A stretch of 64,000 nucleotides of DNA from Metridium senile (Eukaryota > Cnidaria > Anthozoa > Actiniaria > Metridiidae), in the NCBI GenBank assembly GCA_949775045.1, contig OX459107.1, positions 13,473,779 to 13,537,778 of the forward strand. The letters run 5' to 3'. The notes beneath the pieces were generated by a model that was given only the letters and a program-made list of their open reading frames with translations, was not told the DNA's origin and searched no databases. Each line of letters starts with the position of its first letter. The stretch's first letter is position 1. Below, in pieces: positions 42,404-53,962 of this stretch. The translations under genes were made by a program, and so were the position numbers.

Positions 42404-43435
42404 AAAGAGGGACGGTACAGTGAGCGATGGAACAGAAATACTGGTAGATGTAAGAAATCGCTAGAAAAAAAAGGTCGACTGAGAGAGAATGAATGTACAC
42501 GTACAATAGACCGATCCAAGGTTATTGTCGCCATCTTACAAGGGCCGGGGTGCAAAACTACTGGAGCGAGTAGAGAATGTATGTGATTTTGGACCACTTT
42601 GAACGTCCGTTTTTTTCTTCCAATTCACTGGATTTTCAAAGTTAAAATTGTCTATCAAAGGTTTTGCATTTGTTTATAACATATCCAAAAAATAGCGCTG
42701 GGAAACGAGCTACAGGCTCTGTAATCAATATTTTAGATCTACATACAAACACTTTGTTTCAGCGATATAGAATTACACAGTAAATATAGGGAGATTTGAA
42801 ATCGCCGTTTACATACGTCTCACATAATTCAACAACCTTAGTTTGATCTCAGGTATAGCCATGCATAGTATCTTTGATATAAAATGTTTATATTGAACAT
42901 TCGGCAATTTCCACTGGAGTTATATAAGTTCAAAGTTATATACAATACAATACAAATTATTAAAGTATTCCCAAATTTTACATGGTATTACTTGTTAATA
43001 AAGTAATGCAAAAAAAAAAACGCGAGGAAATTTATAAGGGAACTGAGGCGGATATCATTTCAATGCATCTGTTATGTCTTCTCTATTCTATGCGACACCT
43101 ATAGTTAGTTTATGATTGTTAACTATAGCTGCTGACAAATACTGAAAATAAACGATATAAATATATATTACATCTTTGATGTAAGCTGAAGGCTGCGTCC
43201 GCTTATTGTTTTTTCCTATAATGTACCAGGTTAATTGATATGACCTTCCCAGTTTAGGAATGACTGAAATCAGCTTTGCGGTCAATTTGGTTGCCGATGT
43301 AAACCAAAACTTCCAACTTCGAACAAAAACCATGATCTCAATTTAAGAAAAATATAATTCATTTATATGAAAACCACTCTATTTCAGAGTACCTCAAGCT
43401 CGAAACATCAGTAAAGTTCACTTACCATATCTTTA
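42404..43435. other. Intergenic, no gene seen
   Basis: No ORF or repeat family I can support. A fragment resembling an 'ACTAGCGAG' family end ('cgaaacatcagtaaagttca', 'ggtgttacaaatttcac') lies at 43400-43455. Confidence 0.5.
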
Positions 43436-43439
43436 AGGT

Positions 43440-43945
43440 GTTACAAATTTCACTTTATGTTATTTTGGTTTCTATTGTATATATCTGACTATTACACTGT
43501 AATATGTTCTTTTGTTTTCTATTGTGTATATTTGACTAATACACAGTCTATTTCTTTTGTTTTCTATTGTGTTTATGTGATCATGTATTTCACTTTAATT
43601 CTTTTGGTTTCTATTGTGTATATATCTGACCATTACACAGTCTAATTCTTTTGTTTTCTATTATCATGTATTTCACTCTAATTCTTTTGGTTTCTATTGT
43701 GTATATATCTGACTATTATACACAGTCTAATTCTTTTGTTTTCTATTAATTATCATGTATTTCACTCTAATTCTTTTGGTTTCTATATATTGTGTATATA
43801 TCCGACTATTACATGCACAGTCTAATTCTTTTGTTTTCTTTTATGTCAGTATCTGATCATACATTTCACTCTAATTATTTTGGTTTCTATTGTGTATATC
43901 TGACTATTACACTCTAATTCTTCTGTTTTCTACTGTGTTTATCTA
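43440..43945. repeat. Degenerate minisatellite, unit about 70-85 bp
   Basis: Recurring 'ttttggtttctattgtgtat' + 'atatctgactattacac' + 'agtctaattcttttgttttc'. About six diverged units. Confidence 0.85.
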
Positions 43946-45560
43946 AATGGTAACTATCTATTCTACGAGACGTCCCCACCACTCCTTAATACAACTCCAC
44001 TCTAAAATATCGTTAAATCTATTAGTGTCACTGCCTAGTTGTTGATGCTGTCATCAAGTGGTGTGCCCGTAAATAATGATGGTTTACTGTTGACTAAAGA
44101 TTCCTGTGAGTGTTTGTCACGACAAGGGCTGGGTCGGAAGCTATGCACACCCAAAGTAGTATCAATATTACTGTAAGTCGTGTATATATAGATGGACATA
44201 CACGACTTGTACTATAACCACTCGGAGTACTGACTACAAGCATATCATCAAATCGCTAAGGTATGGAAGTTTTTGTTTATTTAATTATATCAGTAAGATC
44301 TACCCACGTTCGTTCTTTTCGTGGCCTTTTTGACTGGTTTGTAATAATCAAAACAGTGAAATATTCTTTTACTTCAGTGTCATGCTTATCAAGTTCTTTC
44401 CAATGTAATTCTTTTCATTTCTAGAACTGTTTCTAATACTCGATTGCGATTGCATTTATGTGACTCTTACACTCAAATTCGTTTCTTCGTTGGACTACAA
44501 TGGTTTTAAATAATATTATATTTATAGTTTGTACTAGTTGAGTCGTCTACTACCGAATTACATTGACTATTCTTTAACGAGGAAAAATGCCTATTTAGTT
44601 TGTACCGAGTTGATAAAGAGCACAAGAAAGCAATGAGTTTAATGAGTTTAGAGTCTACTACTATTACATTGACTATCCATTGTGCTCTATCTTGATTACT
44701 TTTGCTACGCGTCCGACAAGCCAAATACGTTTTTCTCAATATACAGCACGAATATACATAGATTGCTGAAAACGCTATAACTCTGTCTTGGAATTTATGT
44801 ATTCTAAGAGTATCAGTAGGAAAAAAAATAGTAAACGCGGCAAATCTTTCTGAAATCTACGATGTTTGTCGGTCAAGCAAATTTTGGATCTATGACTATA
44901 TACCGTTCCTATAAGTTTCTATTTCGCATGTATTAGCTGTATTAACAAAAATAATACACTGCTATTTCAGTTTTGTACTGCCCTGAATTAGGGAGTATTG
45001 CGTTTGTTTTCTACCGGGAAAGTGAAAAATGTCTTGAACATTCGAAAGTGGTGTTTGTAATAACGATTTCTGACTGCCTTTCTAAAGTAACGTTATTTCA
45101 GTTTTCAAAAAGTGTCAATATTTAACTAATATATTCAGCATCGATCTGCTTGTTACAAATGTAGTGAGTTTCGAAATAGTGATGAGTAACTGAAAATATT
45201 AAAAATGTATAAAATATAACAAAAATACCAAAATTACTGAAATATATCAACCTTAAAATGAATTAAAGTAAAAATTATCAACGAGAAAAATAAAAAATCA
45301 GAGAAAATGTTCATGAGCAAACACAACAACGAAAATAATGTTTATTTATATATAGCGAAAAAAGTCAAAAATCAACCAAAACTGAATACAAAAATAGATA
45401 ACACAAAAATAGAAAAACGTAGTTTTATTGTAATTTTGTAAATAGAAACAAGCTACAGTACTAACGGAAACACATGACTATGTGACTAAAATGAGAAACA
45501 CAAAAACTGCTGACGAAGTAGCCAGATTGTATGACATCACTGACTGTAACGCCGTGCCAG
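43946..45560. other. Upstream of the DUSP gene, no gene seen
   Basis: AT-rich sequence with a short palindrome ('taagtcgtgtatatatagat'/'acatacacgacttg') at about 44170-44205. No supported coding region. Confidence 0.5.
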
Positions 45561-45578
45561 CTTTATGACGGTAGAGGG

Positions 45579-45805
45579 CATGACCTTACGTCACGCACTC
45601 CCTGTCATCCTGCCCGCTACAGCACTGAATAACGTCAGCGTAACGCAATATAGTCACACTATACGTCACGCAGTCCCTGTCATCCTGCCCGCTAAAGCAC
45701 TGTATAACGTCAGCGTAACGCAATACAGTCACACTATACGTCACGCAGTCCCTGTCATCCTGCCCGCTAAAGCACTGAATGACGTCAGCGTAACGCAATA
45801 TAGGA
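45579..45805 (+). repeat. Three 75-bp tandem repeats carrying CRE half-sites
   Basis: Units begin near 45591, 45666 and 45741 (exact 75-bp period). Each holds 'acgtcacgca', 'ccctgtcatcctgcccgcta' and 'acgtcagcgtaacgcaata'. Every unit therefore has at least two CGTCA half-sites; the third has a full TGACGTCA palindrome at about 45780. About 0.7 kb upstream of the DUSP promoter elements. GC-richer than its surroundings. Confidence 0.85.
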
Positions 45806-45849
45806 TATTTAGTCACACAATACACTGAAATAAAACTGTTATTAATATA

Positions 45850-45892
45850 TATATATCTTATTATATATACTAGTTTACTCGCTAGTTTCCAT
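45850..45892 (-). mobile_element. Solo end of an 'ACTAGCGAG' family element
   Basis: 'atactagtttactcgctagt' + 'ttcc' preceded by (TA)n; only the terminal arm remains. Confidence 0.6.
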
Positions 45893-46279
45893 TTATAAAT
45901 CTTACTAGTTTAAATTAGTTATTATTATTATTAGTTATTATTAGAGTTAGAATAAACTGAAATACGCCGGCTTAAACAACAAGGGGTCAAATCGTCGGCT
46001 TGCTGTGTCACGGTACCTAATGACGAAGGTTATTGCGTAGAGAATGTTTCGATTTTGATAATGTTAATGTTATTTATAACTGACTTCATCGATTGATATG
46101 GAAAATACTCTGTTAAACTGTAAAAAAGTGGGATTCTACTTGCTTGATACAAATGGATGATTACAAGTCATTCGTATTTCGAGCAGAATTTGAAAATTTT
46201 GCTCAAGATATTTATAATTACGTCAAGGGTTGTTCAAACTGTATACGTATGTTTTGATTGGTTGATTTGTCGGGTAACT

Positions 46280-46415
46280 CCTTATTTGGGACATGATCAA
46301 CTATGGCAGTCATGTGAACAATCTTACGCCCCAGTTCTGACTCCGTGATCATGACGTAATGACAACCCATCTAAAAATAGCTTATTATTCATGAGCTGTG
46401 ATCAGACCATATAAG
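46280..46415 (+). promoter_or_regulatory. Core promoter cluster of the DUSP gene: CArG, CRE, MEF2, TATA
   Basis: Perfect CArG/SRF box CCTTATTTGG (46280-46289), CRE-like TGACGTAA (46352-46359), perfect MEF2 consensus CTAAAAATAG (46371-46380) and TATAAG (46410-46415), in that order upstream of a predicted start near 46440. This combination is typical of immediate-early, MAPK-induced promoters; vertebrate DUSP1 is such a gene. Sites are read from sequence; binding is inference. Confidence 0.65.
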
Positions 46416-46534
46416 CCCGATGTAAACAGAACACAACACAACTTACTCAACTACATATCGATGGAGCAGTATTGACAATATTTCACGTCTTTACAGGACA
46501 AAAGTATTTCAAGATAAATATACAAAGGATAAGA

Positions 46535-49500
46535 ATGGTTGCGATGGATTCGTGCGAGTTGATGACTCCAATTTCCCCCGTAACCGCGATCAATATGGTG
46601 CTATCACAGCCTACACACTGCATATTTGTGGACTGTAGATCATTTCTGGCCTATAACGTAGCTCATATCAGAGACTCTGTCAACATTCACTGTCCTCCAA
46701 TTCTACGACGAAGATTTCAGCGAGGCAGCGCAACACTGTCGACATTATTAACATGTCCAAAGACACGTACACTTCTAACAGAGGCAGAAACTTTGATTTA
46801 CTACGCGGATGGCAGTTACACTGAACAAGAAATGACAGTCCAGATCGTCTCATCACTACTTGAAAGAGAAAATCCAAGCTATAATCACTTGATAATAAAA
46901 GGTAAGCAATATTTACTATAGGGTCGAGTGATGATAGCTGATGCGTAGCTCTCTATTGTAGTAAGAAATGCTAATATACTACTTACTAGTTACCCGCCAC
47001 GTGGATTCAAATTCACTTGAAATCACTGAAAAACTCCACACAAAATTCTCCACTAAATTAACCCTAAATGGTTTTTCTACGATCCTTAATTATTTTTTAA
47101 ATATAGAAAAATAGTTTTTCATTATGATGGCTATATTATCATTTAATATCAATGAATGAATGGTTTTTCTTTGTTCCAATATTGGCGGGAGAACTTTTCT
47201 TTTGTTAACAAGTGTCTTGGCGCCATTGATGGTTCTACCAATAAGAGACTTACACTCACTGATTTGCATTGGCCCACGTTGATAGGGTCTGACTTTTTGA
47301 TCGACTTCAAGCACGTGTCTGGGCCATGCAACTTGTTGCTCTATTGTTGGCCTTTTTCTAATGGTCGATTTTTTACGTATTGAGGTGTTTTTGTTTTCAA
47401 AATTATCACCTATTGACGATAATAAACGAAAAACACTCCACTCCAAGTCACTTCCTTATCAAAATAACGTTATTAAAAATAGAATTTCAATAACACCAAT
47501 CTTTAAACAAGTTTAATAACTCTATTTTATAGGTAAAATAGAGTATAGAAAAAAAGAAAAAAAATGGACTAAAACGTGGTCGTCGCGACTTTGAAAGGGC
47601 CGACATTTTGCGACCTTCAAGATTTCGCTACTACATTTAAACACACGAGTGTGAATTCTACTTTATTACTAATAATGAGTAGCTACGACGTTCTATAAGA
47701 CTGTTTATTTAGTCTAGATAAAATGGTGTTGTATTTGAATGTTGTTGTGGTCAGTTGGTTCAACCAGATGGTTGGTCACGACGACATGTTCTTTGTTGTC
47801 AATATGCAAATCAACATGACATCACGCGCGTCCACATTACCCTTTTTCACAAGTCATTTGGTAGTAAAGGAAGTAGCACATAAACATTCTCCTCCAAAAA
47901 CACACGGGCCAACAACTATACAACTCTAGTAAGTGCTGCGTTTTGACTAGCAAAAAGACGGCTTTGTCTGAATCGTAATTTTCGACATTCCTTTGTTATT
48001 TTGTACCATGCGCATGTTTTTTGTTTCAGTTTCGTGTACACTGTGTGGCTTACAACTCATTATATTGTTCAAGAATTGTTTCTAGAACTATTTTTGTTCA
48101 TCTCAGCAAGTATATATCTATTTATGTTCATGTTTTCTATGTTGTTTTTCAGGAGGATTTGAGCGTTTTTCTTCACTGTACCCTTCAATGTGCGAATACA
48201 TGAAGCCAACAAGCCCACTCGCTCTCAAACTGAAAAGCGCTGACGCAAAAAGAAGTGTGTTCAGCCCATTACGATCTGACAAAGACTCAAAACACGACAA
48301 ATCATTATCAAGAGAAGACAGTGGCGATCCAGTCGATTTGTTACCGTATTTATATCTTGGCAATGAAGTCCACGCTTCAAGAAAAGACATTTTAAAACGA
48401 CTCGGAATTACATCTATTATCAACGTCTCGAGTAATATCCCAAATTCATTCCAAGAAGATTTTGAATACAAGAATATTCCCATAGAAGATACATATAATG
48501 CTGATATCGAAAGCTGGTTTGAAGAAGCTGTTCAATACATAGGTAATTAATATGCCATGTGACGGCTTGACTCGTGTGTCTAATAATAGCTATGACTCAC
48601 TACACCGCTATACAAAACAATATTATCAGACACTGTATACAAAACAGTACCAAACAATACAATAAACAGTTGAAAACACTTCATACAGTAAAAACTATGC
48701 TATACAAAACCTGTAAACACTACACTATATACAAAACAGTACCAAATAATACAATAATCAGTTGGAAAACACTCCATAATGCTATACAATATACAAAACC
48801 TGTAAACACAGACACTATATACAAAACAGTAGCAAACAATACAATAAACAGTTGAAAACACTTCATACAGTAAAAAATATGCTATACAATATACAAAACC
48901 TGTTAACACTGACACTATATACAAAACAGTAACAAACAATCCCACAATAAACATATAAACGCATTTCAAACGCATATAAACGCATTTCATATAAACGCAT
49001 TTCAATATTTCAACTCATAATACAATAAACAGTTGAAAACACTTCATACAGTAAAAAATATGCTATACACTATACAAAACCTGTAAACACTGACACTATA
49101 CAAACCACAAAAGAAAAATTACATATATACTCAACACCCATGCATACATACATATGGTACAAAATGTATCTATACTAAAGAAACTATGACTCATAAGATT
49201 AACCATACACTTAACAAACCACACCTATATACAACGACCCAAAATAATGTTAATACTGTAATGTTAATAACAGACTGCGAACAGTCCCTTCTTTTCCCTC
49301 CAGATTCCGAGGAAATAAAACGTTTTAATAAAGTTAAAATGTTCTGAATCGGAGGGAAAAGTAGGGACAGGTCGCAGTCTATGTTAATAATTACTAATAT
49401 ACTGTAAAAATCATACATTGTAACAAACACTGGTGCGCCCACGTGAATACTATGAACTATATCTTACACGTCACAAGTTTACGTACACGTCAACCATGAA

Positions 49501-49991
49501 TAGAAATGTATTCAAATGAAATCAACATACTTATCAAGCATGTTAATTCATTGCAACTCTATATTTACACTATAATACAATGCATGATAATAAAAATATT
49601 GATAAATTGATAATGATGATAATTAAAGTGTGTTTTCTGTTCTATTTCAGATAATGTCAAGAATTCAGGAGGTCGTGTCCTAGTGCATTGTCAAGCGGGT
49701 ATTTCAAGATCTGCTACAATCTGTCTAGCATATCTCATCGGAAGACTACGATTCAGACTGGACGAAGCTTACGAATATGTTAAAAAAAGACGATCCGTCA
49801 TCTCGCCGAATTTCAACTTCATGGGGCAGTTACTCAACTGGGAGACGTTGTCACTGTCATCGCGTCGACCCGAAGACTTGATGACGTCTTCTTGTAGCAA
49901 TTATGGATATTTCAATTTCTCGTCATTACCCTGCGGTAGCGAAATCGTGCCGAGTAGCCACTCCCCAGGGCTTGTGACTACTCCGATATAG
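46535..49991 (+). CDS. DUSP: Dual-specificity MAP kinase phosphatase, 3 exons
   Basis: Class I (DUSP1/2/4/5-type) phosphatase inactivating ERK/JNK/p38 by removing phosphate from the TxY loop. Exons 46535-46901, 48153-48542, 49651-49991; 1098 nt, 365 aa (DUSP1 is 367). The N-terminal rhodanese/CH2 domain has VDCRSFLAYNVAHI and the basic kinase-interaction motif ILRRRFQRG. The catalytic domain starts DPVDLLPYLYLGNEVHAS; general-acid region IPIEDTYNADIESWF; active site HCQAGISRSATICLAYLI with C266 and R272; then SPNFNFMGQL. Ser-rich C-terminal tail. Start: ATG at 46535 (agaATGG context); the in-frame ATG at 46472 is probably in the 5' UTR. The paralogue within the class cannot be fixed by eye. 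Confidence 0.93.
46902..48152. other. DUSP intron 1, no nested gene seen
   Basis: About 1.25 kb of mostly unique sequence. ORFs of 60-118 codons on both strands (e.g. 47090-47446 minus) lack homology I recognise. Confidence 0.5.
48600..49095. repeat. Minisatellite in DUSP intron 2, unit about 100 bp
   Basis: Recurring 'caaacaatacaataaacagt', 'tgaaaacacttcatacagta', 'tgctatacaatatacaaaac' and 'ctgtaaacactgacactata'. About five degenerate units. Confidence 0.85.
49270..49382. mobile_element. 113-bp MITE, AGACTGCGA ends (DUSP intron 2)
   Basis: 'agactgcgaacagtccctt' and 'ttttccctcc' at left, imperfect complement 'ggagggaaaagtagggaca' + 'ggtcgcagtct' at right. I recall similar elements in corals (unverified). 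Confidence 0.75.
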
Positions 49992-50930
49992 ATATATTAT
50001 ACACCCCTACAGGGCTTTTTGTGTACCCCTCCGATATAGATACATTACACCCATACAGGGCATTTGTGCATGTATCCCCTTTATAGGGTACATTTCTCGC
50101 ATCCGGGTACAATCCTAATGCAATACTTCTATTTCGATATATCTCTTTCATCCCGGACACTACCCGGGTTTTGACTAGTCTGATAAATACATTAGCCGAT
50201 AGTAACAAATCCCGGCCACCCCCGGGGCTTGTTACTATTATATATACGTCATCAGACAGACACACCTTTAAATTGGCCACAGCAGCCTCGAACGACCTTA
50301 ATTTGCTAAGGTGGGCTGCGTCGGACTTCCCGGAGTTATTTACTGATGTTTCGGATGTGAGTCCTTCGTTCGGGTCACAAACAATCGAGAACGTACATCC
50401 GAAATGTCAACAAGTAACACAAGTATTCATGTTACTATTGTACTTCAATTAATACCGGATTCGTTCTTCGTGGTTAGCTCGAGTGAAGGCCTTGAACCCG
50501 TGAAACAGATATTAGACTGCATTACATTGTTTTCTTCTGCGTCTATTTGACTATACACTATAAAATGTTGTTTCATGGGTTTAGTGCCTTCACTCTAATT
50601 CTTTATAGACATTCTTAAATCTAGTCATCTTTTTGTACGTTTTTGTAACGTTTTTTGTACAAAATACTCGGTGTGTAAACCACATTTCAACAGCAACTTC
50701 AACATTAACCTTTCGCTAAATCTCGTCGTTATACAAAAAATTATTCAAGTTTATATATAATGTTATAGTTACCAAATTACAGAAAAACATATTTGTACAT
50801 ATATAAAACATTGTAAATAGAGAATCTATATTGAATTATATTATAAAACCAAATAGCGCTAAATGAGAAAAACAATTTGTGCTTAAAATAATGAAAAAAC
50901 ACAAAGAAAGAAAAACGCGAAAAGAAAACA

Positions 50931-50936
50931 AATAAA
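50931..50936 (+). terminator. Candidate DUSP polyadenylation signal
   Basis: AATAAA about 940 bp after the DUSP stop, in an AT-rich 3' region, giving a roughly 1-kb 3' UTR. The UTR start (49992-50140) has repeated 'gatatagata' and 'acagggc' phrases. Confidence 0.4.
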
Positions 50937-51010
50937 ATATTTATAATTTGTCAACATTGCGTTGTGTATTTGTCTCACGAATGGTTTGGACCGCGATGTT
51001 TCGACTGCTA

Positions 51011-51151
51011 GAGTGATTTTCATATGACCGTGAAAGAATAGGCAAACTAATAGTAGCTAGTAAACACTAAACCCATTGTTTTCTTTTGTTCTTTATCAAC
51101 TACCACAAACTAAATGGTCTATTTTTCTTGCACGATCATATGAAAATCACT
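51011..51151. mobile_element. MITE, GAGTGATTTTCATATGACCG ends, copy 2
   Basis: Same TIRs and internal 'ttgttttcttttgttcttta' as 24904-25041; left flank TA. Confidence 0.85.
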
Positions 51152-51199
51152 TTACTGCTAGTGTACATCAGACTCTGGTGTAGAAGAGGGTGTGGGTTA

Positions 51200-51341
51200 G
51201 AGTACAAATACTAAAAGTGTGCAACATAAATACCACTAAATACTGCTAAATTATGCAAATTCTTTTGTTCTCTATTGTTTAATCAACACTATTTAGTGGT
51301 AAATAGTACAAAGTATTGCACACTTTTAGTGTTTGTACTCT
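51200..51341. mobile_element. 142-bp MITE, GAGTACAAA ends, TA flanks
   Basis: GAGTACAAATACTAAAAGTG and complement at right, TA both sides. Sister of 27206-27293. It sits about 50 bp from the preceding MITE. Confidence 0.85.
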
Positions 51342-51639
51342 ATTATCAAAGTACTCTATTATCAAATGTTTACACTTTTGTATAAGTCGTTTCGGTTTTG
51401 AGCTAGATTGATTACATTAATCCATGAAAAATGTAGTAAACCAAATTGTGCCAACTGCGCGCGAATTCTAGTTTAATTTGCTCTATATTATACTATTTAG
51501 TAATTTGTATTTCATGGGTATAGTCTACTGTTTGTTGTCAGTGTTTTACGTAAATATTCGAGTCTAAAAATAACCATTACTCATCACTTAGTGTACACCT
51601 GGAGCTGTACTTGAGGTACTTATACTGAACAGTGACCTT

Positions 51640-53230
51640 ATACTCCATTCTCAACCATGCATATTGTTTGTAACAGTGTATCAGCAGCCAGCGTATTAAG
51701 TCATCAGTAAATAGACGATGATAACTGAACAGTGACCTTGTACACCATTCTCAACCATGCATATTGTTTGTAACAGTGTATCAGCCAGACTGTATTAAGT
51801 CATCAGTAAATTGACGATGATAACTGAACAGTGACCTTGTACACCATTCTCATCCATGCATATTATTGTAACAGTGTAATAGCAGCCAGTGTATTAAGTC
51901 ATCAGTAAATAGACGATGATGACTGAACAGTGACCTTGTACACCATTCTCAACCATGCATATTATTGTAACAGTGTATCAGCCAGTGTATTAAGTCATCA
52001 GTAAATTGACGATGATAACTGAACAGTGACCTTGTACACCATTCTCAACCATGCATATTGCATGATTGTAACGGTGTATCAGCAGCCAGTGTATTAAGTC
52101 ATCAGTAAATAGACGATGATAACTGAACAGTGACCTTGTACACCATTCTCATCCATGCATATTATTGTAACAGTGTAATAGCAGCCAGTGTATTAAGTCA
52201 TCAGTAAATAGACGATGATGACTGAACAGTGACCTTGTACACCATTCTCAACCATGCATATTATTGTAACAGTGTATCAGCCAGTGTATTAAGTCATCAG
52301 TAAATTGACGATGATAACTGAACAGTGACCTTGTACACCATTCTCAACCATGCATATTGCATGATTGTAACGGTGTATCAGCAGCCAGTGTATTAAGTCA
52401 TCAGTAAATAGACGATGATAACTGAACAGTGACCTTGTACACCATTCTCATCCATGCATATTATTGTAACAGTGTAATAGCAGCCAGTGTATTAAGTCAT
52501 CAGTAAATAGACGATGATGACTGAACAGTGACCTTGTACACCATTCTCAACCATGCATATTATTGTAACAGTGTATCAGCCAGTGTATTAAGTCATCAGT
52601 AAATTGACGATGATAACTGAACAGTGACCTTGTACACCATTCTCAACCATGCATATTGCATGATTGTAACGGTGTATCAGCAGCCAGTGTATTAAGTCAT
52701 CAGTAAATAGACGATGATAACTGAACAGTGACCTTGTACACCATTCTCAACCATGCATATTGCATGATTGTAACGGTGTATCAGCAGCCAGTGTATTAAG
52801 TCATCAGTAAATAGACGATGATAACTGAACAGTGACCTTGTACACCATTCTCAACCATGCATATTGCATGATTGTAACGGTGTATCAGCAGCCAGTGTAT
52901 TAAGTCATCAGTAAATAGACGATGATAACTGAACAGTGACCTTGTACACCATTCTCATCCATGTATATTGATTGTAACGGTGTATCAGCAGCCAGTGTAT
53001 TAAGTCATTAGCAAATAGACGATAACTGAACAGTGACCTTGTACACCATTCTCAACCAAGCATATTGATTGTAACGGTGTATCAGCAGCCAGTGTATTAA
53101 GTCATTAGTAAATAGACGATAACTGAACAGTGACCTTATACTCCATTTTCAACCCTGCATATTAATTGTAACGGTGTATCAACCAGTGTGTAAATTGACG
53201 ATGATAACTGAACAGTGACCTTATACACTG
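51640..53230. repeat. Higher-order minisatellite, units of about 100 bp, trimer of about 300 bp
   Basis: About 15 units of 'tgaacagtgaccttgtacac' + 'cattctcaaccatgcatatt' + ... + 'gtattaagtcatcagtaaat'. Between about 51830 and 52730 three unit variants repeat in fixed order (A with 'catccatgcatattattg' and 'gatgatgac', B with 'tatcagccagtg' and 'ttgacgatg', C with 'attgcatgattgtaacgg'). This gives a trimer period of about 300 bp, repeated three times and nearly identical; then C alone is amplified. Confidence 0.9.
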
Positions 53231-53260
53231 TCATTCTCACGCAACGGTGTATCAGCCAGT

Positions 53261-53568
53261 CCCGGGGGTGTACTCCCTTTGTCCAAGTGGTAGGGGTGAT
53301 CGGCAGAGGTTTTAAAAACGACCCCTAAATGCACAGATTAAGATAACTGTTAAATTTTAACCCCTAAAAGGGACGATTGGTGATATTTTTGGCAGCTACG
53401 CTTACTATTAGCAACAAAGCAGAGTAAAAATGACCCTTAAAGATACGGATTCATGTTACATAACTGCTTTTAAGCCAGAACCCTAAAAGGACCCTAAAAG
53501 GTACGCACAGGAAATATTTTCAACCCTAAAAGGTACGCCGATCACCCCTACCACTTGGACAAAGGGCA
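53261..53568. mobile_element. 'CCTAAAAGGTACG' fold-back family, copy 4
   Basis: Left 'ctccctttgtccaagtggta' + 'ggggtgatcggc', right exact complement, CCCGGGGG tip at left. It is inserted inside the minisatellite: array sequence ('cagccggtgtattaagtcat') resumes at about 53567. Confidence 0.9.
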
Positions 53569-53639
53569 GCCGGTGTATTAAGTCATCAGTAAATTGACGA
53601 CAATAACTGAACAGTGACTCATCATCACTTTTTAATTGA

Positions 53640-53962
53640 TAGGTAATAAAATGAAATTAGTAACACCGTAAAAAATGTTTTTTACGGTGTACAAATTTCA
53701 TTCTATTACCGATCGTTTATATCAAACACCGACGCAGCCTATACTAGTTTACTCGCTAGTTTCTATTTCTATTTTTTACGGTGTACAAATTTCATTCTAT
53801 TACCTATCGTTTATATCAAACACCGACGCAGCCTATACTAGTTTACTCGCTAGTTTCTATTTCTATTTTTTACGGTGTTACAAATTTCATTCTATTACCT
53901 ATCGTTTATATCAAACACCGACGCAGCCTAATACTAGTTTACTCGCTAGTTTCCATTTACTT
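53640..53962. mobile_element. Tandem/palindromic cluster of the 'ACTAGCGAG' family
   Basis: Three direct copies (about 105 bp apart) of 'ttttttacggtgt', 'acaaatttcattctattacc', 'cgtttatatcaaacaccgac' and 'actagtttactcgctagttt', preceded by an inverted partial copy. The three arms are near-identical, suggesting recent local amplification. Confidence 0.85.

Noticed and set aside
47090..47446. 118-codon minus-strand ORF in DUSP intron 1
   Set aside because: No recognisable homology, no splice context, composition like the surrounding intron.
51640..53230. CRISPR-like array of repeats and spacers
   Set aside because: Repeat units are contiguous with no unique spacers, in a eukaryotic genome; it is a minisatellite.
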